The position numbers and the translations under genes are program-made. From contig CAJQUW010005347.1 in assembly GCA_907163375.1 (NCBI GenBank), positions 1 through 64,000 on the forward strand: a stretch of DNA of 64,000 nt, given 5' to 3'. The DNA is from Prostheceraeus crozeri. Lineage: Eukaryota; Platyhelminthes; Polycladida; Euryleptidae. Every line of letters begins with the position of its first letter. Positions within the stretch are counted from its first letter, which is position 1. The notes under the pieces are model-generated. The model was not told where the DNA came from. It made no database searches and saw only the letters and a list, made by a program, of their open reading frames with translations. Below are positions 44,696 to 56,636 of this stretch, in pieces.

Positions 44696-45269
44696 ATTTC
44701 TCAGGCTAAAGAAATGAGAATTCTATTGATTTTACATATATTCTGATGGTTAGAGAATTGTTGATTTGGAAAAGATGTGGACACCGCCATAGATTTCATC
44801 TTCATTCGGTTAGAATGCCAATGATATCCACTTCTAATGGAGATAGGCTACATGCTATTGCGTCCTCGGAATCTATACATTTATGTCTTCCAGAAGTGGA
44901 TACTATTCCTATATTGTCGTAGCTACGGCTACCATCCAGGTCCTAGTTTCCCAGATGAACGTGAAAGTTCAGATGGCTTAAAATTCGATCACTGGTCTGT
45001 CTCAGGCTGCTCCTATAAAAAATGTTTTACGAGATTTTCAAATGTACTCTTCTAACATACAATAGATATTAACAGATCATTAATTTTCAATGCAATCCAT
45101 AGAATGCAGTCAAGTAGCTATAAGCTTATATGATACATCTTACCCTGAGAAAGTTGCTGAGTCATTCAATTCTCGAAAATCGGATAAGGCGATCACAATG
45201 AGATAAGGAATTACCTTTTCTTGGTCACTACCTGGCAAGCAGTGCATTCTTGCTTCATTTCACAGCAAA
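44696..45269. other. No recognisable feature
   Basis: Short open stretches only. Probably includes the 5' end of the following Harbinger relic; no clear terminal repeat was found. Confidence 0.35.
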
Positions 45270-46219
45270 ATGGCAGCGATTATGGACGTCTACCACGACC
45301 TTGACGATAATCGAAGGACGAAGGACACATACTCTTTGAATAATGATAAATTCGTCAAGTTATATCGATTCGACAAGCATGTGTTTCGCTCCATTATGGA
45401 TCTTATCGAAATGATATTGAAAGACCAACTCATCGATCTTGTTCACTGCCTTGCGAGATACAGTGAGATACCATGCGGTACTATGCTACAGGAAGTTTTC
45501 AAACGGATGTCGGTGAAGGTCTTAATATCAGTGAACCATCTGTTTATCGTGCTGTCTGCAACGTTGGAAGTGTATTGGAAAAAGTTTTTGATGACTATAT
45601 TAAATGGCTAGATATCCTAACTTTGACTGAAATCAAATTCGACTTCTGCAAAATGACTAAATTTCCCCGTGTCATTGGCGTCATTGATTGCACTCGTCCA
45701 ACGACCGTTATTGGACGAAAATTCTAGCGGTTTGCGGACCTATCAGACTCCTCCATAACGTCGAAGCAAACTAGCCAGGTACGCACAACTGGTTTATTCT
45801 TTGATTTGGTAGATTGGAAATTGGTAGCCATTTGGAAAGATCACCTCATCATGGCTACATACTTGGAGATGCGGCGCATTCATTACGAGAATGGCTTCTA
45901 GCACATTTAGTGAATCCAACGACCCCTTCAGAGCTCGTCTTTAATGTATCACACAAGAGAGCACACGCGATCATTGAGCACACTTTTGGACGACTGAAAA
46001 GGTGGTTCTATTTACTACATAGTGAAAATCGACAGATTAAATAAATAATATTGAGCAAGATATTAGGCCATGTTTTGCAATGCACAATATAGCTGTTCTG
46101 AACGAGCAAAGAGACTTAAGCGATCACTTTATTGATAATCAACTGTTTACTGTTCCTTCTGATGATCCTTCACATGGGCGAATCCATCGACAACGTGTTA
46201 TCAATAGTTATTTCAGTTG
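45270..46219 (+). pseudogene. Second PIF/Harbinger transposase, decayed
   Basis: Pieces in different frames read KLYRFDKHVFRSIMDLIEMI, YYATGSFQTDVGEGLNISEP, SVYRAVCNVG and FPRVIGVIDCT (first Asp, GVIDGTH-like). A gap with lost sequence follows, then HHGYILGDAAHSLREWLLAH (second Asp) and VSHKRAHAIIEHTFGRLKRW (Glu). The end reads HGRIHRQRVINSYFS, which parallels the RNAIVSQYFS end of the intact copy. It differs widely from the element at 35743, so it is another Harbinger lineage. Frameshifts at about 45470 and 45730-45810. Confidence 0.8.
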
Positions 46220-47365
46220 AATAATTGAATCATTAAAACAATATCGCTGGAGAAATGTCGTTTTTCAGATAATTTGTTTCACGTATAATCTCGTCATGAT
46301 ATCCTATATTTTGTTTTCTTCTATTTTATTAATTATGAAAATGTTAAAAGCTTTAAATCGATAATGAACTGCGGATAGTGAGTCACAAGCGCCATTGCCT
46401 ATTCATTCGCTATAGCAAACAATCAGTGTTAAAACCGACAGATCTTCACTTCTCACGCTTCTAGCTCAACGTCTAAAATAGCTGATCATCAATACGTTAC
46501 TATGGTGATTGACGTCATTGTGGCATTTGACGTCAGCTCAGCTCGGATGACACCAAACCTGTCTCGAGAATTAGATAAATGGGATAAGGAACCAATCTCA
46601 GGATAGAGAAATCCTTATCCCTATCGCGTTTCGATAATTTGGGCTTAGAGGATGAGCATAGAATAAAATATGACTAATTCCAATTTACGGGTATCCGAAG
46701 CTCTATGGATATTCAGCTCAACTATTGCTAAATGTTGCATTGTTTATTTCCAATTGAGATCTACCTGACTCATACATTTTTCACACTTCACTTAACTATA
46801 ACCAAAACGTCAAGTAATTTTCATTTATCTACGAAGCCTTGTAGAACGAAACGCAACGTCCACGGCTGCCAAGGAACTCTCTGTTCAAGTCGCAGGATAT
46901 GGCCAAGAAAACTGGAACTCTACAATCTGCATGAAATGATAAAGCTTTTCACTTTTCAATCCGGCCTCAAGTACTACAGCCGCGAATGCATTCTGACTGC
47001 AGAATTTGTTATTGAACGATTTTAGAATATTCTAATTGTTTATTCGGCCTCTTGACGAATTTATTACTGAAAATGCAGTGGAATCATTGAAAGCACTGAC
47101 AAGTATTGGAAATAATCCTTGTATTATTGAAAATGAATTGAAATCAAACAAACCTGCCCAATATATTGGTAGAAACCCATGTCGCAGAGAAACTGAAAAC
47201 TCATTGACAACAATATATTTCTGATCTGCTGATACCATGTTACTTTTTCCATTATACTCAATGCATTCTTCTGAAAATCAAAAATATTGTTGTTAGCTTT
47301 CTTTAATCAATCACACTTCGCACACTGTAAACCAAACTGTGCCCAATATGTGACCGATTATGTGC
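46220..47365. other. No recognisable gene
   Basis: An open plus-strand stretch at 47036-47224 (NAVESLKALTSIGNNPCIIE) has no recognisable family. GGATAAGG motifs at 46580-46620 and 45190-45220 in opposite orientation might be remnants of the Harbinger relic's ends, but the match is poor. Confidence 0.3.
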
Positions 47366-47840
47366 CCAACGCATTTTCGTCACATCGGTCACATTTGGTC
47401 ACATATCATGTGACTTCCATGTGACCGATGATGAATCGCCATAAATCACGCACATACGGCGAGTACTTGATGAGAATATTTCAAATTGACTTTCCGAATA
47501 CTTTTCGGCATGTTTTGTTCAAGACTTTCATTGGTAAGAAGATAATATCACATTGAACTTGGTTGGATTAAAAAATGTTTTAATGAGGATAATGATTGTG
47601 TAGTTTAAAAATGTGACACATTTTTTTGTCACATCGATCACATTTTGTCACATATGTGACCGATGATGAATCACCATAGATCATGCATATACGGCAAGTG
47701 CTCGATCAGAATAATTCAAATTGATTTTCCGAATACTTTGCGGTGTGTCTTATTCAAGGGCATCACTGGCAAGAAGATGTTATCATATTGTTTTAATCAG
47801 GATAATGATTGTGTGATTGAAAAATGTGACACATGTCTTC
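47366..47840 (+). repeat. Two-copy tandem duplication, about 250 bp unit
   Basis: The block TCACATCGGTCACATTTGGT...GTGACCGATGATGAATCGCC...GATAATGATTGTGTAG...AAAATGTGACAC recurs as 47625-47833 with about four fifths identity by eye. Within each, TGTGAC/GTCACA motifs repeat and invert, giving local hairpin potential. Confidence 0.75.
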
Positions 47841-48079
47841 GATTAATCTGCTTGATCTCGCCGGGAAGTTGCATCATCGTGTTGTAAGTGAAGTTGTATT
47901 ATCTTGCCTAGACAGCGTGAAACAAATGCAATCATAGACATGTTAGTTTATGATAATGCATGATTTTGTAAGGTTTCTATATCCACAGGTTAATAAGTTC
48001 CACGAAGCAGGTAATTATTTTCCAGATTGGTACAGTAATTATTAACCTGGTGCAGACTTCTATGAAAAAGTCATGCATT

Positions 48080-48192
48080 ATAACAGATAATGCATAGATT
48101 TCTTCGGTCATTATTTGCCATAATAACCTCGAGCCTTCGGCTCTCGGTAATTATAACAATAATGACCTCAAATCTATGCATTATCTATTACG
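48080..48192. repeat. About 110-nt imperfect hairpin
   Basis: GATAATGCATAGATTT and GGTCATTATT on the left are inverted as AATAATGACC and AAATCTATGCATTATC on the right, around a CTCGAGCCTTCGGCTCTCGG centre. It has the appearance of a small foldback MITE. No coding capacity. Confidence 0.75.
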
Positions 48193-48374
48193 TAATGACA
48201 TTACGTGCATAGATGATTCTTTAATGACGTGTTTATCAATTAGTGAATTGAATAAGCTTTTCTGATTTTACTGTTTATGCCATGTCAAGTAATCAGAAAG
48301 ATGAAGAGAGAAAATGGAATCTCTCTGAAAATTGTTCAAAGTCCGAAGAAGCCTACTACAAGGGTATCGTTTAA

Positions 48375-51326
48375 CACTTAAATGCCTGGGTGTTTCGACA
48401 TCACTTATTACCTACATGGGTCTTTAAAGACCCGGATGGAAAAAAACGTGCCTTTTTATTAATTAGACTCTCTCTCTTTTGCTGTTTTATGTTTTTATTC
48501 ATTACAACCAATGTTAATATGGATTTCTAGACGCATAGACTATCTTCATTAAAGACAATATAATCTGTTTATGAAACATGAGAAAGGACTGATTATGCTG
48601 ATTTCTGAAGACAGAAGCAACATTTTTTTTCAAAACTTTCAAGTATATTTGCAAACATCCAATCTAAGTAGGCTATATGAAATAATAATAATAAACTTTA
48701 TTGAGTCCACATACATGATTCGGTAGACTAGAATTTACATAACACATAACGTGACATAATGATGCATCAAGTGACAAAAGAAAGGGATTATGTACAATAA
48801 CACAGGAAAGAAGATTTCAGACGAAGTGTTTTTGTGGGCGGAGGACGGATCGGACAAGCGTTGCGTAAGGATCGTTTTCGTGTAAGGAAACAAGCTCTGA
48901 GCGGGTGGCAAGAGTCCTCACTTACTTGGCGCAGCAACGTCGAGCTGATGTCATGATGTCAAATGTCTGATGTCATGAAAAATATTATTCATCGCAATAA
49001 GAACATAACACAGTGACTTTTTTGTGCTCGGGGCAACATGGCTCCGCACAGTTTTCACATCGATCCATAGTCTTTCTATCCATCGCAGACGGACAAATGT
49101 GGCATCGCTTTCTTTTGCGATCGCCCGATGGATGTGAGCTGTGTGTGTTTGCCGAAAGCATCACTCCACACTTCTGCAAGGCCTGCCTTCCGCATTTGGA
49201 CAAATGCCTTATCTGTGATCGGCGTTGCAACCATGGTTCAAGAAATTTCATTCCTAGATTCTCCAGAAAGTTGCGGCGGCGATGGCAGGATTTCGATTCC
49301 CAGTCAGGAAACTTCGACTGAAACACAACTTGATCATTGATGCTAGCAATGTTCAAGCAATTGAAAAAATAAGCAAGTGGCCATCGTCTTGTTTTTTTCT
49401 GGACACTGTAGTTGTGGCGCAGTTGATCAACGCGATCAACACCTGTCTTCGTGTGATTGTAGTCAATGATCATTCTTGGCTTGCCAGAGTATTGGTCAAT
49501 TTCATTATCAGCGTGCATAGTTGACAACAAGATGACTGACTTATTTCTTTTCGGGACATATGATACAAGTGCCTGTCGATCACTGAATGCAAACAGGCTC
49601 GATTCCACCCCATGTCGCCTGTCAGCAGCAAACTCATCCGGAATATCGGGCTTGTTTCGGCGCATGGTTCCAAGTAAAGTAATCTGTTTTGTCAGCAAGT
49701 CAGCAGCAAGTTTTGAACTCGTGAACCAGTTATCTGTTGTTACATTCACACCAGAGTAGTACAAAGGCTCAGAAAGAGTTTTTACGACATGCTCAGCCAA
49801 TCCAACGTGTCTCTGATTACCTTGTCGTTCAACATGAGGTAGCCACCCATTGAAGGAGTATGCTGTTGTATAATCACACAATAAAAACAGCTTCATGCCA
49901 TATTTATCCGGTTTGTTTGGCATGTATTGACGAAAATCATATCGACCTTTTTACGGAATTAATTGTTCGTCAACAGTCACAAATTCACTAACAGCGTAAT
50001 TTTGCCTCCAGTTTTCAATAAATTTATTCCAAATGTCACGAAATAGAGCAAATTTATCGTCTTTTCTTCTTTCAGTACGGGTTGAACGCTCATCGAAGGA
50101 AAGCCAAAATTTGCTCAAATCGATTACGACTAAAAGCTGCAGGAAAAATCGCCCTGCCTGACGCTGCAGGAGACCACAAGGAACGAAGAGATTCGTGATT
50201 AGATCTATATACGCCGAGTAAATAGAGGATGCCAATGACTCCTTCCAGTTCATCTGGATCTATTGGCGACCAGTCTTTAGGATCTTTGCCCTTCGATTGC
50301 ATGTAGTGACAACCATGCTTATTGGTTTGTTCCACAATTGACCTTAGCATGGCTTTGTCTATAGAGCAATGGAAACTATCAGCTTCATCATTTACTGATC
50401 TTGCATCGTTTTGAGGCCCTTCACATGTGCGTCTTATGTTGCATGCTCTAGTGCGAGAGGTTGGTGGAGGATTCTTGGACCAAAATCGGCCATTTCTGCT
50501 AGTATAAATGTCGTCATTACGAGACGTATTCATAATGTCCTCATAATCACTTGCACTGCTCACCTGTGCATCAATTAGATCGCATTCAGTCGCCACAATT
50601 GTCTTCATTATCACTTGCGCTACTCGTCTCTGTATCAGTCTGACCGCGTTCAGTCGTAATTGTGCCTGGATCATCGCTATCGGAGTCGACGTTGTCATTG
50701 TCAATTCACTATCCTCTTCTTCGCTGTTGTCCAACTCAGTCCAATGTGCAATCTATCGAGCAATTTCTTCAGCGCTCTTTTCTTCTGTTCATAGCGGATC
50801 AGATAAACAGTTCATTCTCACACTGTGAAGAATGTCAAGCGATGTGCACGCTATAGAGCAGGAAGTGTTGCGTTTCTCTTTGATGAACAGAACAATCAAC
50901 TGTCCAATCAGAATTCATGGCGTCATAGCAATCGAGCCAACCTGTGGCACATGTTTGCAATGAACGCAAATTATGTCGGGTGAATGCGCAATAGCTTTCC
51001 CCATACGCGCTTTCACCAACATAGCATTTAGATTAGGCTTGACAGATTGGTTGACAGAATTGTCTAGCCGTATTTAATAAACAATCCATCTGCAGCCGTT
51101 ATTACCTAGGTTGGGTTTTTTGCAATCCCATCCATTTTTGTATCAAAACATTCGATGTAGGGCGCTGTATTTCAAAACGTTTTGACAAAGTAATTATGAA
51201 ATGCTCTACAGATATTTTTTCAGGAATACTAGGAGTGACACTTAACCAGGAACAGTCTATGTAATAGAAAAATCAATATTAAAACCGCTCGTGTCGCAAA
51301 AGATCCATATGCTAGGCATTTAAGTG
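48375..51326 (-). mobile_element. piggyBac element A, 2.95 kb
   Basis: Exact TTAA duplications at 48371-48374 and 51327-51330 flank inverted ends CACTTAAATGCCTGGG (left) and CACTTAAATGCCTAGC (right, other strand). An AAAGACCC/GGGTCTTT region lies just inside the left end. The transposase is on the minus strand. It is inserted in a mariner-like reading frame. The ends start CACT rather than the CCCT seen in the other two piggyBac elements, so it is a distinct family. Confidence 0.92.
48985..50734 (-). pseudogene. piggyBac A transposase, one stop and one frameshift
   Basis: Acidic N-terminus (SEEEDSELTMTTS), then FWSKNPPPTSR, LEGVIGILYLLGVYRSNHES and FSRNRFEQILAFL. A frameshift near 50095 leads to RKDDKFALFRDIWNKFIENW and EFVTVDEQLIP (first Asp). 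An in-frame TAA (49951-49953) replaces the usual FRG, after which 312 codons are open: YDFRQYMPNKPDKYGMKLFL, NVTTDNWFTSSKLAADLL (second Asp), SVILLSTMHADNE, NHTKTGVDRVDQLRHNYS (third Asp) and TRRWPLAYFFNCLNIASIN. The C-terminal zinc-binding domain is complete (CHICPS, CENCAEPCCPEH, CSYC). No ATG is present at the N-terminal end. All three Asp survive, so only a few lesions separate it from an intact copy. Confidence 0.9.
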
Positions 51327-52030
51327 TTAAACAGGATATTTCCCTAAGTTCTACTTGGAGACTGATAAGGAAAGTTGAGTTGAGGCCATACAGACCCAGA
51401 CTGTTACATCACATTCTATTGGATGATGCTGAAATTTGTGAGGATCAGATTTGCTTGATTACTTTTTGTCTGACAACGCCAGTTACAAACTATCAAGTCA
51501 CGGAAACAGACAACTGTGTCCACAGGTTCCACAAAAATCCGCACATGGTCTCAACAAATCAGCTGAACCAACCGTCTGTGCCGCACTGCATGCAACGGTG
51601 TGATTGGGCCAGTGTTTTCTAAAGGTGCTGTAACCGCTGACGTGCATCTTCAAATGTTCTCATCCTTTGTGATTCCTGAGATTGAACAAACTTCAATGAA
51701 CTGTACTTTCTGCAAGATGGTGCGGTGCGCCAGCGCATTTTGCATTGAGTTGCAGAAACTCTCTTAACCCTTTGGCGACCGATGCGTGCAGAGCACGTCA
51801 TGGGTACATTGTAAAATATCACTATACTATTTGAAATATCATTGCCAATTCATCTTTCAAAGGCATAGAAAGTCGATGTTTAAATAATTGTGAAATCAAT
51901 GTGCGCGTTATGAGAAAGGAATCGTTGTCATAACAGTAACATAGAAGTCGGCTCAATCAATTGAATGTCTATATAGGCCTATCTCGAGTCAATGTATCTC
52001 AAAACCAGTCCAAAGTCACCGCATCGATAA

Positions 52031-53776
52031 ATGATGTCTAAATACAAGAGACGTAGAACAGCAGAAGATATTGCTCAGCAAATGGCCGCTTTTTCTTCGA
52101 GTGATGATGATTCATGTGTGAGTGATGAAGATTCAGTCCTTCCCGATCGAGTAGCAAGATCGCAGAATATTAATATTTCACTATCCGACGACGAAGATCA
52201 AATTGTCGCATTAGATACCAGTTGTAAATAGTCAACTCAAGTGACGACAAAATACCAGATCCTATTTCCGAATTTCTGGCAACTTCAGGGTTGAATCCCT
52301 CCATAAATTTTGAAGATGAGCCTCCTAAAGACTTCATGTTTTATATAAAGTTGTTTTTGACAGATGATCTATTTTCCTACATCACCGATTGTGTCAATTC
52401 AAGAGCTTGGGAAGATGCCGAATATTATGTTGATGAGAAGAACCTTTACCTCACTCTATTGCCAACTGGCGTAACGCGACCGTCGACGAAATATAGAAAT
52501 TTTTTGGAATCGTTTTCTACATGGGCATTGTTAAGAAACCAAAGACATATGATTATTGGGCGAAAGATCTTCTCTACCACAATGACCTATTCTCAACAAA
52601 AGAGTTTGAGCAGGCGACGCTTCTGTGAAATACTGAAATATTTCCGCGTTTGTAACTATGCTGAGCGCAATCAAGTGGATCCGATTGGAAGAATACGTCC
52701 TTTTATTGATCTGTGTAACAACATTTGTCAAACAGTATACATGCCTGAAAAAGAGATCTCCATCCACAAGCGACTGATGAAATTTAAAGGGCGAAGTAAA
52801 ATTCGGCAATATATACCATAGAAAAGAAGCTGGTATGGCATAAAAAGTTATGTCTTGTGTGAGTCCTCATCAGGCTATGCATGGAGCTTCAAAGTTCACA
52901 GTGACAGTGTTGAAAATCGAAACATAGTTCTTGATTTAGATGGGGCCGACCAACTTTCCACCACCGAAAGGATTGTCGTTTATCTTGCCCGTGATCTCCT
53001 TGACCTAGGATATCACATATACATTGACAATTACTACATGTCCGTTCGTCTTGCTGAGTTCCTGTTGCAACACATGACTCTTGTCACAGGTACGTGTAGA
53101 GCTAATCGTGGAGTTCCTCCGATTCTAAAAGATGTGCATGTACCGGTGAAAAGTGTGCGCTATGCTCGTAAGAACAATATTTTAGCCCTTCAGATGGTTG
53201 ATCAAAAGTCGTCTGGGAAAAAACGATCATTATGCTAGACACTGCTCATAAAGCAGGTGGGCGTGAAGTTGAGGTCAGGAAGAAAGAGGAGCTAAAGAAA
53301 AGATCAACAAGCCTGAAGTTGTTATATCATACAACAAATCAATGGGCGGTGTTGATTTTTTAGATGCCTCTATTCATCACTACGATTGCACTCGTAAAAG
53401 TTACTACTGGTTTGTGAAGTATGCCTTATACATTATTCAGACAATGCATCATAATGCATTTGTGATTTATCGGAAATATAACAACGAAATTGATTATCTC
53501 AAGTTCATGGAGTCTACAATAAGTAGCTTCATTTTTTTGACTGGGGACGGCAGGAAATCAACAAGATTCCCCAAGATGCAAAGTGGTCCCAGCATTAGCG
53601 TCAAATCATTATCCTTCACGCATTCCACAAAAAAACTGAATCTCGAAAGAGACCTGGCCGTCGGTACAAGGTATGTTGCGAGTCTGGGAGAAGAAAAGAA
53701 ACTGTTTTTTTCTGCACCGCATGTCCGGGAACTCCACCGTTGTGTGCTGCGCCATGTTTCAAGAAATTTCACTTGA
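52031..53776 (+). pseudogene. piggyBac B transposase (PGBD4-like), catalytic Asp lost
   Basis: ATG at 52031 starts MMSKYKRRRTAEDIAQQMAA and an acidic serine-rich region. A frameshift near 52228 joins DKIPDPISEFLATSGLNPSI. RRRFCEILKYFRVCNY precedes EISIHKRLMKFKGRSKIRQY, where the conserved SIDESL motif reads SIHKRL, so the first catalytic Asp and the following Glu are gone. After a stop, KSYVLCESSSGYAWSFKVHS, YHIYIDNYYMSVRLAEFLL (second Asp) and TGTCRANRGVPP are open to 53238. A further frameshift leads to NKSMGGVDFLDASIHHYDCT (third Asp). A C-terminal cysteine-rich end is only partly visible (53690-53760). Non-functional. Confidence 0.87.
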
Positions 53777-54612
53777 AGAAAGTGTCTCAGTGATTCTGTT
53801 AGTCTTTTTCCACATCACTGTTATCCATAGGATTGATTGAAAAGGATGAATACTTATCATCCAGACAAGTTTTACATGTTTAAGAAACAGTTCATATTCT
53901 AGAAATTTATTTTTTGCCTTTTTTATTTGTGGCTATGGGTAAAACCATTATTCATTACCTATATAATAAATGTTCAATGATATCTTATAATGATGGGGTT
54001 AATATTGATGAAAATATAAAGAACGTTACAAATAAATACATTTTAGAAATAGAATAAGAAGTAATACATGTATGCATACATGGCGCTACTTGATTTATCG
54101 ATATAATACACACCTGTTTGAGCCTTCATCTATTTATATGTAATAATTCGATGAATATTTTAGGCAATGAGTGAGGATAGAGGGCCTTCACTGCTTTATA
54201 GTGATTCTAATTGGGAGTAATAATCATGACATCTTCTTATAAATTTCTATCATAACATCTCTAATAACATAATAACATAAAATTTCTATCAAATTGTATG
54301 AAGACATGAACGATGTGGAAATTTTTAGGAATACAGTTGATTGAGTAATATTTTCCGAGACAGGTCTCGAATTGAGTAAATGGAATGAAATAGAAGACCC
54401 AATTTATTATAGTAGAATTCTTCATTAACTCGCAAAAACAACTTAATTAACAGCTTACTTCGGAAATTAAAAATTAAAAGGATTTAAAAGGCATTTAAAT
54501 AGATAAAATTTACTTCTGAACTAATTTCCATGTGCATAAATAATAGGAATAATAATAGGAAGCAGTGTTGGAATAAAACCGTAAATGAAGGTAAATTTTC
54601 AGTCTTATTGCT

Positions 54613-54865
54613 GATGCGTGCAGAGCACATCATGGTGACATTGGCGCATGATGGATGGAGGCGTGCAGAGCACGTCATGGTGACATTGAACCATGATTAC
54701 ATGTGCGTGCAGAGCACGTCATGGTGATATTGCCATATGATGGATGGAGGCGTGCAGAGCACGTCATGGTGACATTGAACCATGATTACATGTGCGTGCA
54801 GAGCACGTCATGGTGACAATGGCACATGAGTATTATGCGTGCGGAGCACGTCATGGTATAACAAT
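54613..54865 (+). repeat. Six subterminal repeats of piggyBac B
   Basis: Six units of about 44 bp share GCGTGCAGAGCACGTCATGG followed by TGACATTG. The core GTGCAGAGCAC is an imperfect palindrome. Units 2 and 4 share their spacers and units 1 and 3 resemble one another, suggesting a duplicated pair. One matching unit lies at 51782 beside the other end. Likely transposase-binding sites. Confidence 0.9.
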
Positions 54866-55170
54866 GCAGCTAAATTCACTGCGGTCGTGAAAGGGTTAAT
54901 CATAATATTCCTAGAAAACGGTAGCCTTCTTTGGCCCCTCGCTCTCCCGATCTTGCTCCTGTGCACTTTTTCTTTAGGGGCGGTTTAAAGGAGAAAGTGT
55001 ACGGATGAAAGCCACGTACACTTTCTCAACTCAGCTCTTTTATCACAGATGCCTGTCAAAAGATAAGTGGTTACATGACTTCAGGCAGATCTGTGTGCCA
55101 CAGTGTGGCCGAAGGACTTCAGGAGTGTGCCGATGTCCCTGGAGGACGTTCTGAGCACTTGCGCTGGTGA

Positions 55171-56550
55171 ATTGTGTGCCATTTTACTTTTTGTTCCTTG
55201 GTTTTCTATTAGATGTTGAATCATCATTCACGTCTTATCATAGCCATACTTTCAAATTGGTTTGCAGTGAAATCTATAAGCATGAAAAGAAGGGAGAATA
55301 TGAGATTTACGCAATACCAGTTGTAGAAGTGCATGAAATTCTTGTCAGTTAATTACCATACGAATATTAGCTATCTGTGTCATCGAGAAAGATCTATGTA
55401 ACGTAGATTTTTGCGGGTAAGTTCGACTGTTAGCCTACATTTGAAACACTCTGTATATCAAGCTAAGGATAGCTTCGCACTAAAACCAAATAAGTGTGTT
55501 GCTCATTGATCTAATTGACATGTATTGGCAGGCCTAAGCAGACTAATATTTTTCCCTTTCTAAAATGGCTTGCCGTCAAGAAGTAGAGATTATGAGTGAA
55601 GCATGCTCTAATTTGCAACTTACTTTCAGAGTTGAGATTGTATAGGTGTCAAAGCCAGTTGCGAACATTGATGACTCTTTTGGATTGTAAACTTCCACCA
55701 GTTCACCTTTTTTCCTCACACTCATTCGAAGATGTGTTCAACATGAAGCAGTTGCTGACCTATATATTGTTTCAATGACTATGAATGACTACGAGTGCGC
55801 GCGTATTCCTCTCGATGAAAATGACGCATTGGCAGGGAAGATAATTGTGATGGATGACTCGACTTCTACTCGCACTATAGGAACCAATATTACGCAACTT
55901 CATCCCTGGCTTCACCAAGTGAGTGTCACGCACGTCACTGTTGATGACGTTTTAAGGTCAAAGTCTTTTTCATGAAGACGCTAATGAAGAGCCTAATGAG
56001 TTGAATAAAATTCAGTGGTGAAACAAGTTTCCTAATATACCGCACACAAATGACTCGTTCAGACTTATTTAATAGCAAATAGCAAATCAACTGAAAGTGA
56101 ACTTGCCAATTATTTTATACATCCATGAAATTGGATCGATGTTCTGACCAGAATTTAACACAACAAAGTGAATGGTGGAATTTGTGCACTCTAACAGTTG
56201 ACAAATTCTGATTTTCTGGTCGCGCCACATCTTAATGAAAATAACAGCTGACATTTGTTGTAGTCTCTAGCATGGAGGACAGTTGTGAAACGTTCAAACA
56301 TTTATTTAACCAAATATGATCGCGTCTTTTAATAATTTCGCGACATCAAAGTCTTCATTTTTCAAAAAGATTTCGTTTGATATATAATTTGATAGTAAAA
56401 TGTTTCTCCTTCACCTAGTTGATGATAGAGTTTCCACTCTATATTAATTACATTCTTTATGGAGACAATGCACAGTTTCAACTCAATCCCATCGGAGAAG
56501 CTCGTTTTTCTACCATTAATCCCTCATTATCCAGAAAAACCCGACAATTG
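55171..56550. other. No recognisable gene
   Basis: About 1.4 kb of AT-rich sequence after the mariner relic. An open stretch at 55775-55975 (DYECARIPLDENDALAGKII) shows no known motif. Confidence 0.35.
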
Positions 56551-56556
56551 CGATTT

Positions 56557-56634
56557 ATCTTGTGAAGGCAAAAAATCGACGAAGTCATAATCTATGACTA
56601 TTTATTGTAAATCGATTTTTTGCCTTCACAAGAT
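56557..56634. repeat. 78-nt perfect-stem hairpin
   Basis: ATCTTGTGAAGGCAAAAAATCGA at 56557-56579 is exactly inverted at 56612-56634. The loop contains a second inverted pair, AGTCATA-ATC-TATGACT. It lies directly before an unidentified coding relic. Confidence 0.85.
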
Positions 56635-56636
56635 GA

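Larger units (their letters stand above)
51768..54895 (+). mobile_element. piggyBac element B, 3.1 kb, with repeated subterminal sites
   Basis: TTAA duplications at 51764-51767 and 54896-54899 flank ends CCCTTTGGCGACCG (left) and CCCTTTCACGACCGC (right, other strand). A unit containing GCGTGCAGAGCACGTCATGG occurs once next to the left end (51782) and six times near the right end (54613-54865). The transposase is on the plus strand. It is inserted in the same mariner relic as element A, 440 bp further on. Confidence 0.92.
48270..55170 (+). pseudogene. Mariner-like transposase relic split by two piggyBac elements
   Basis: Part 1 (to 48374) reads ENGISLKIVQSPKKPTTRVS. Part 2 (from 51331) continues QDISLSSTWRLIRKVELRPY, then RPRLLHHILLDD, HKNPHMVS and GAVTADVHLQMFSSFVIPEI, with LQDGAVRQRILH as the second-Asp motif. 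Part 3 (from 54900) has LAPRSPDLAPVHFFF, the third catalytic motif with Asp changed to His, then KPRTLSQLSSF. Removing the first piggyBac with one TTAA restores the reading TTRVSFKQDISL exactly. The PPRSPDL style places it near the DD41D-type mariner group. It has further frameshifts and stops. It is the oldest layer of this nest. Confidence 0.82.

Noticed and set aside
49013-49759. Plus-strand frames opposite the piggyBac A transposase
   Set aside because: They are antisense shadows of the transposase, whose motifs are clear on the minus strand.
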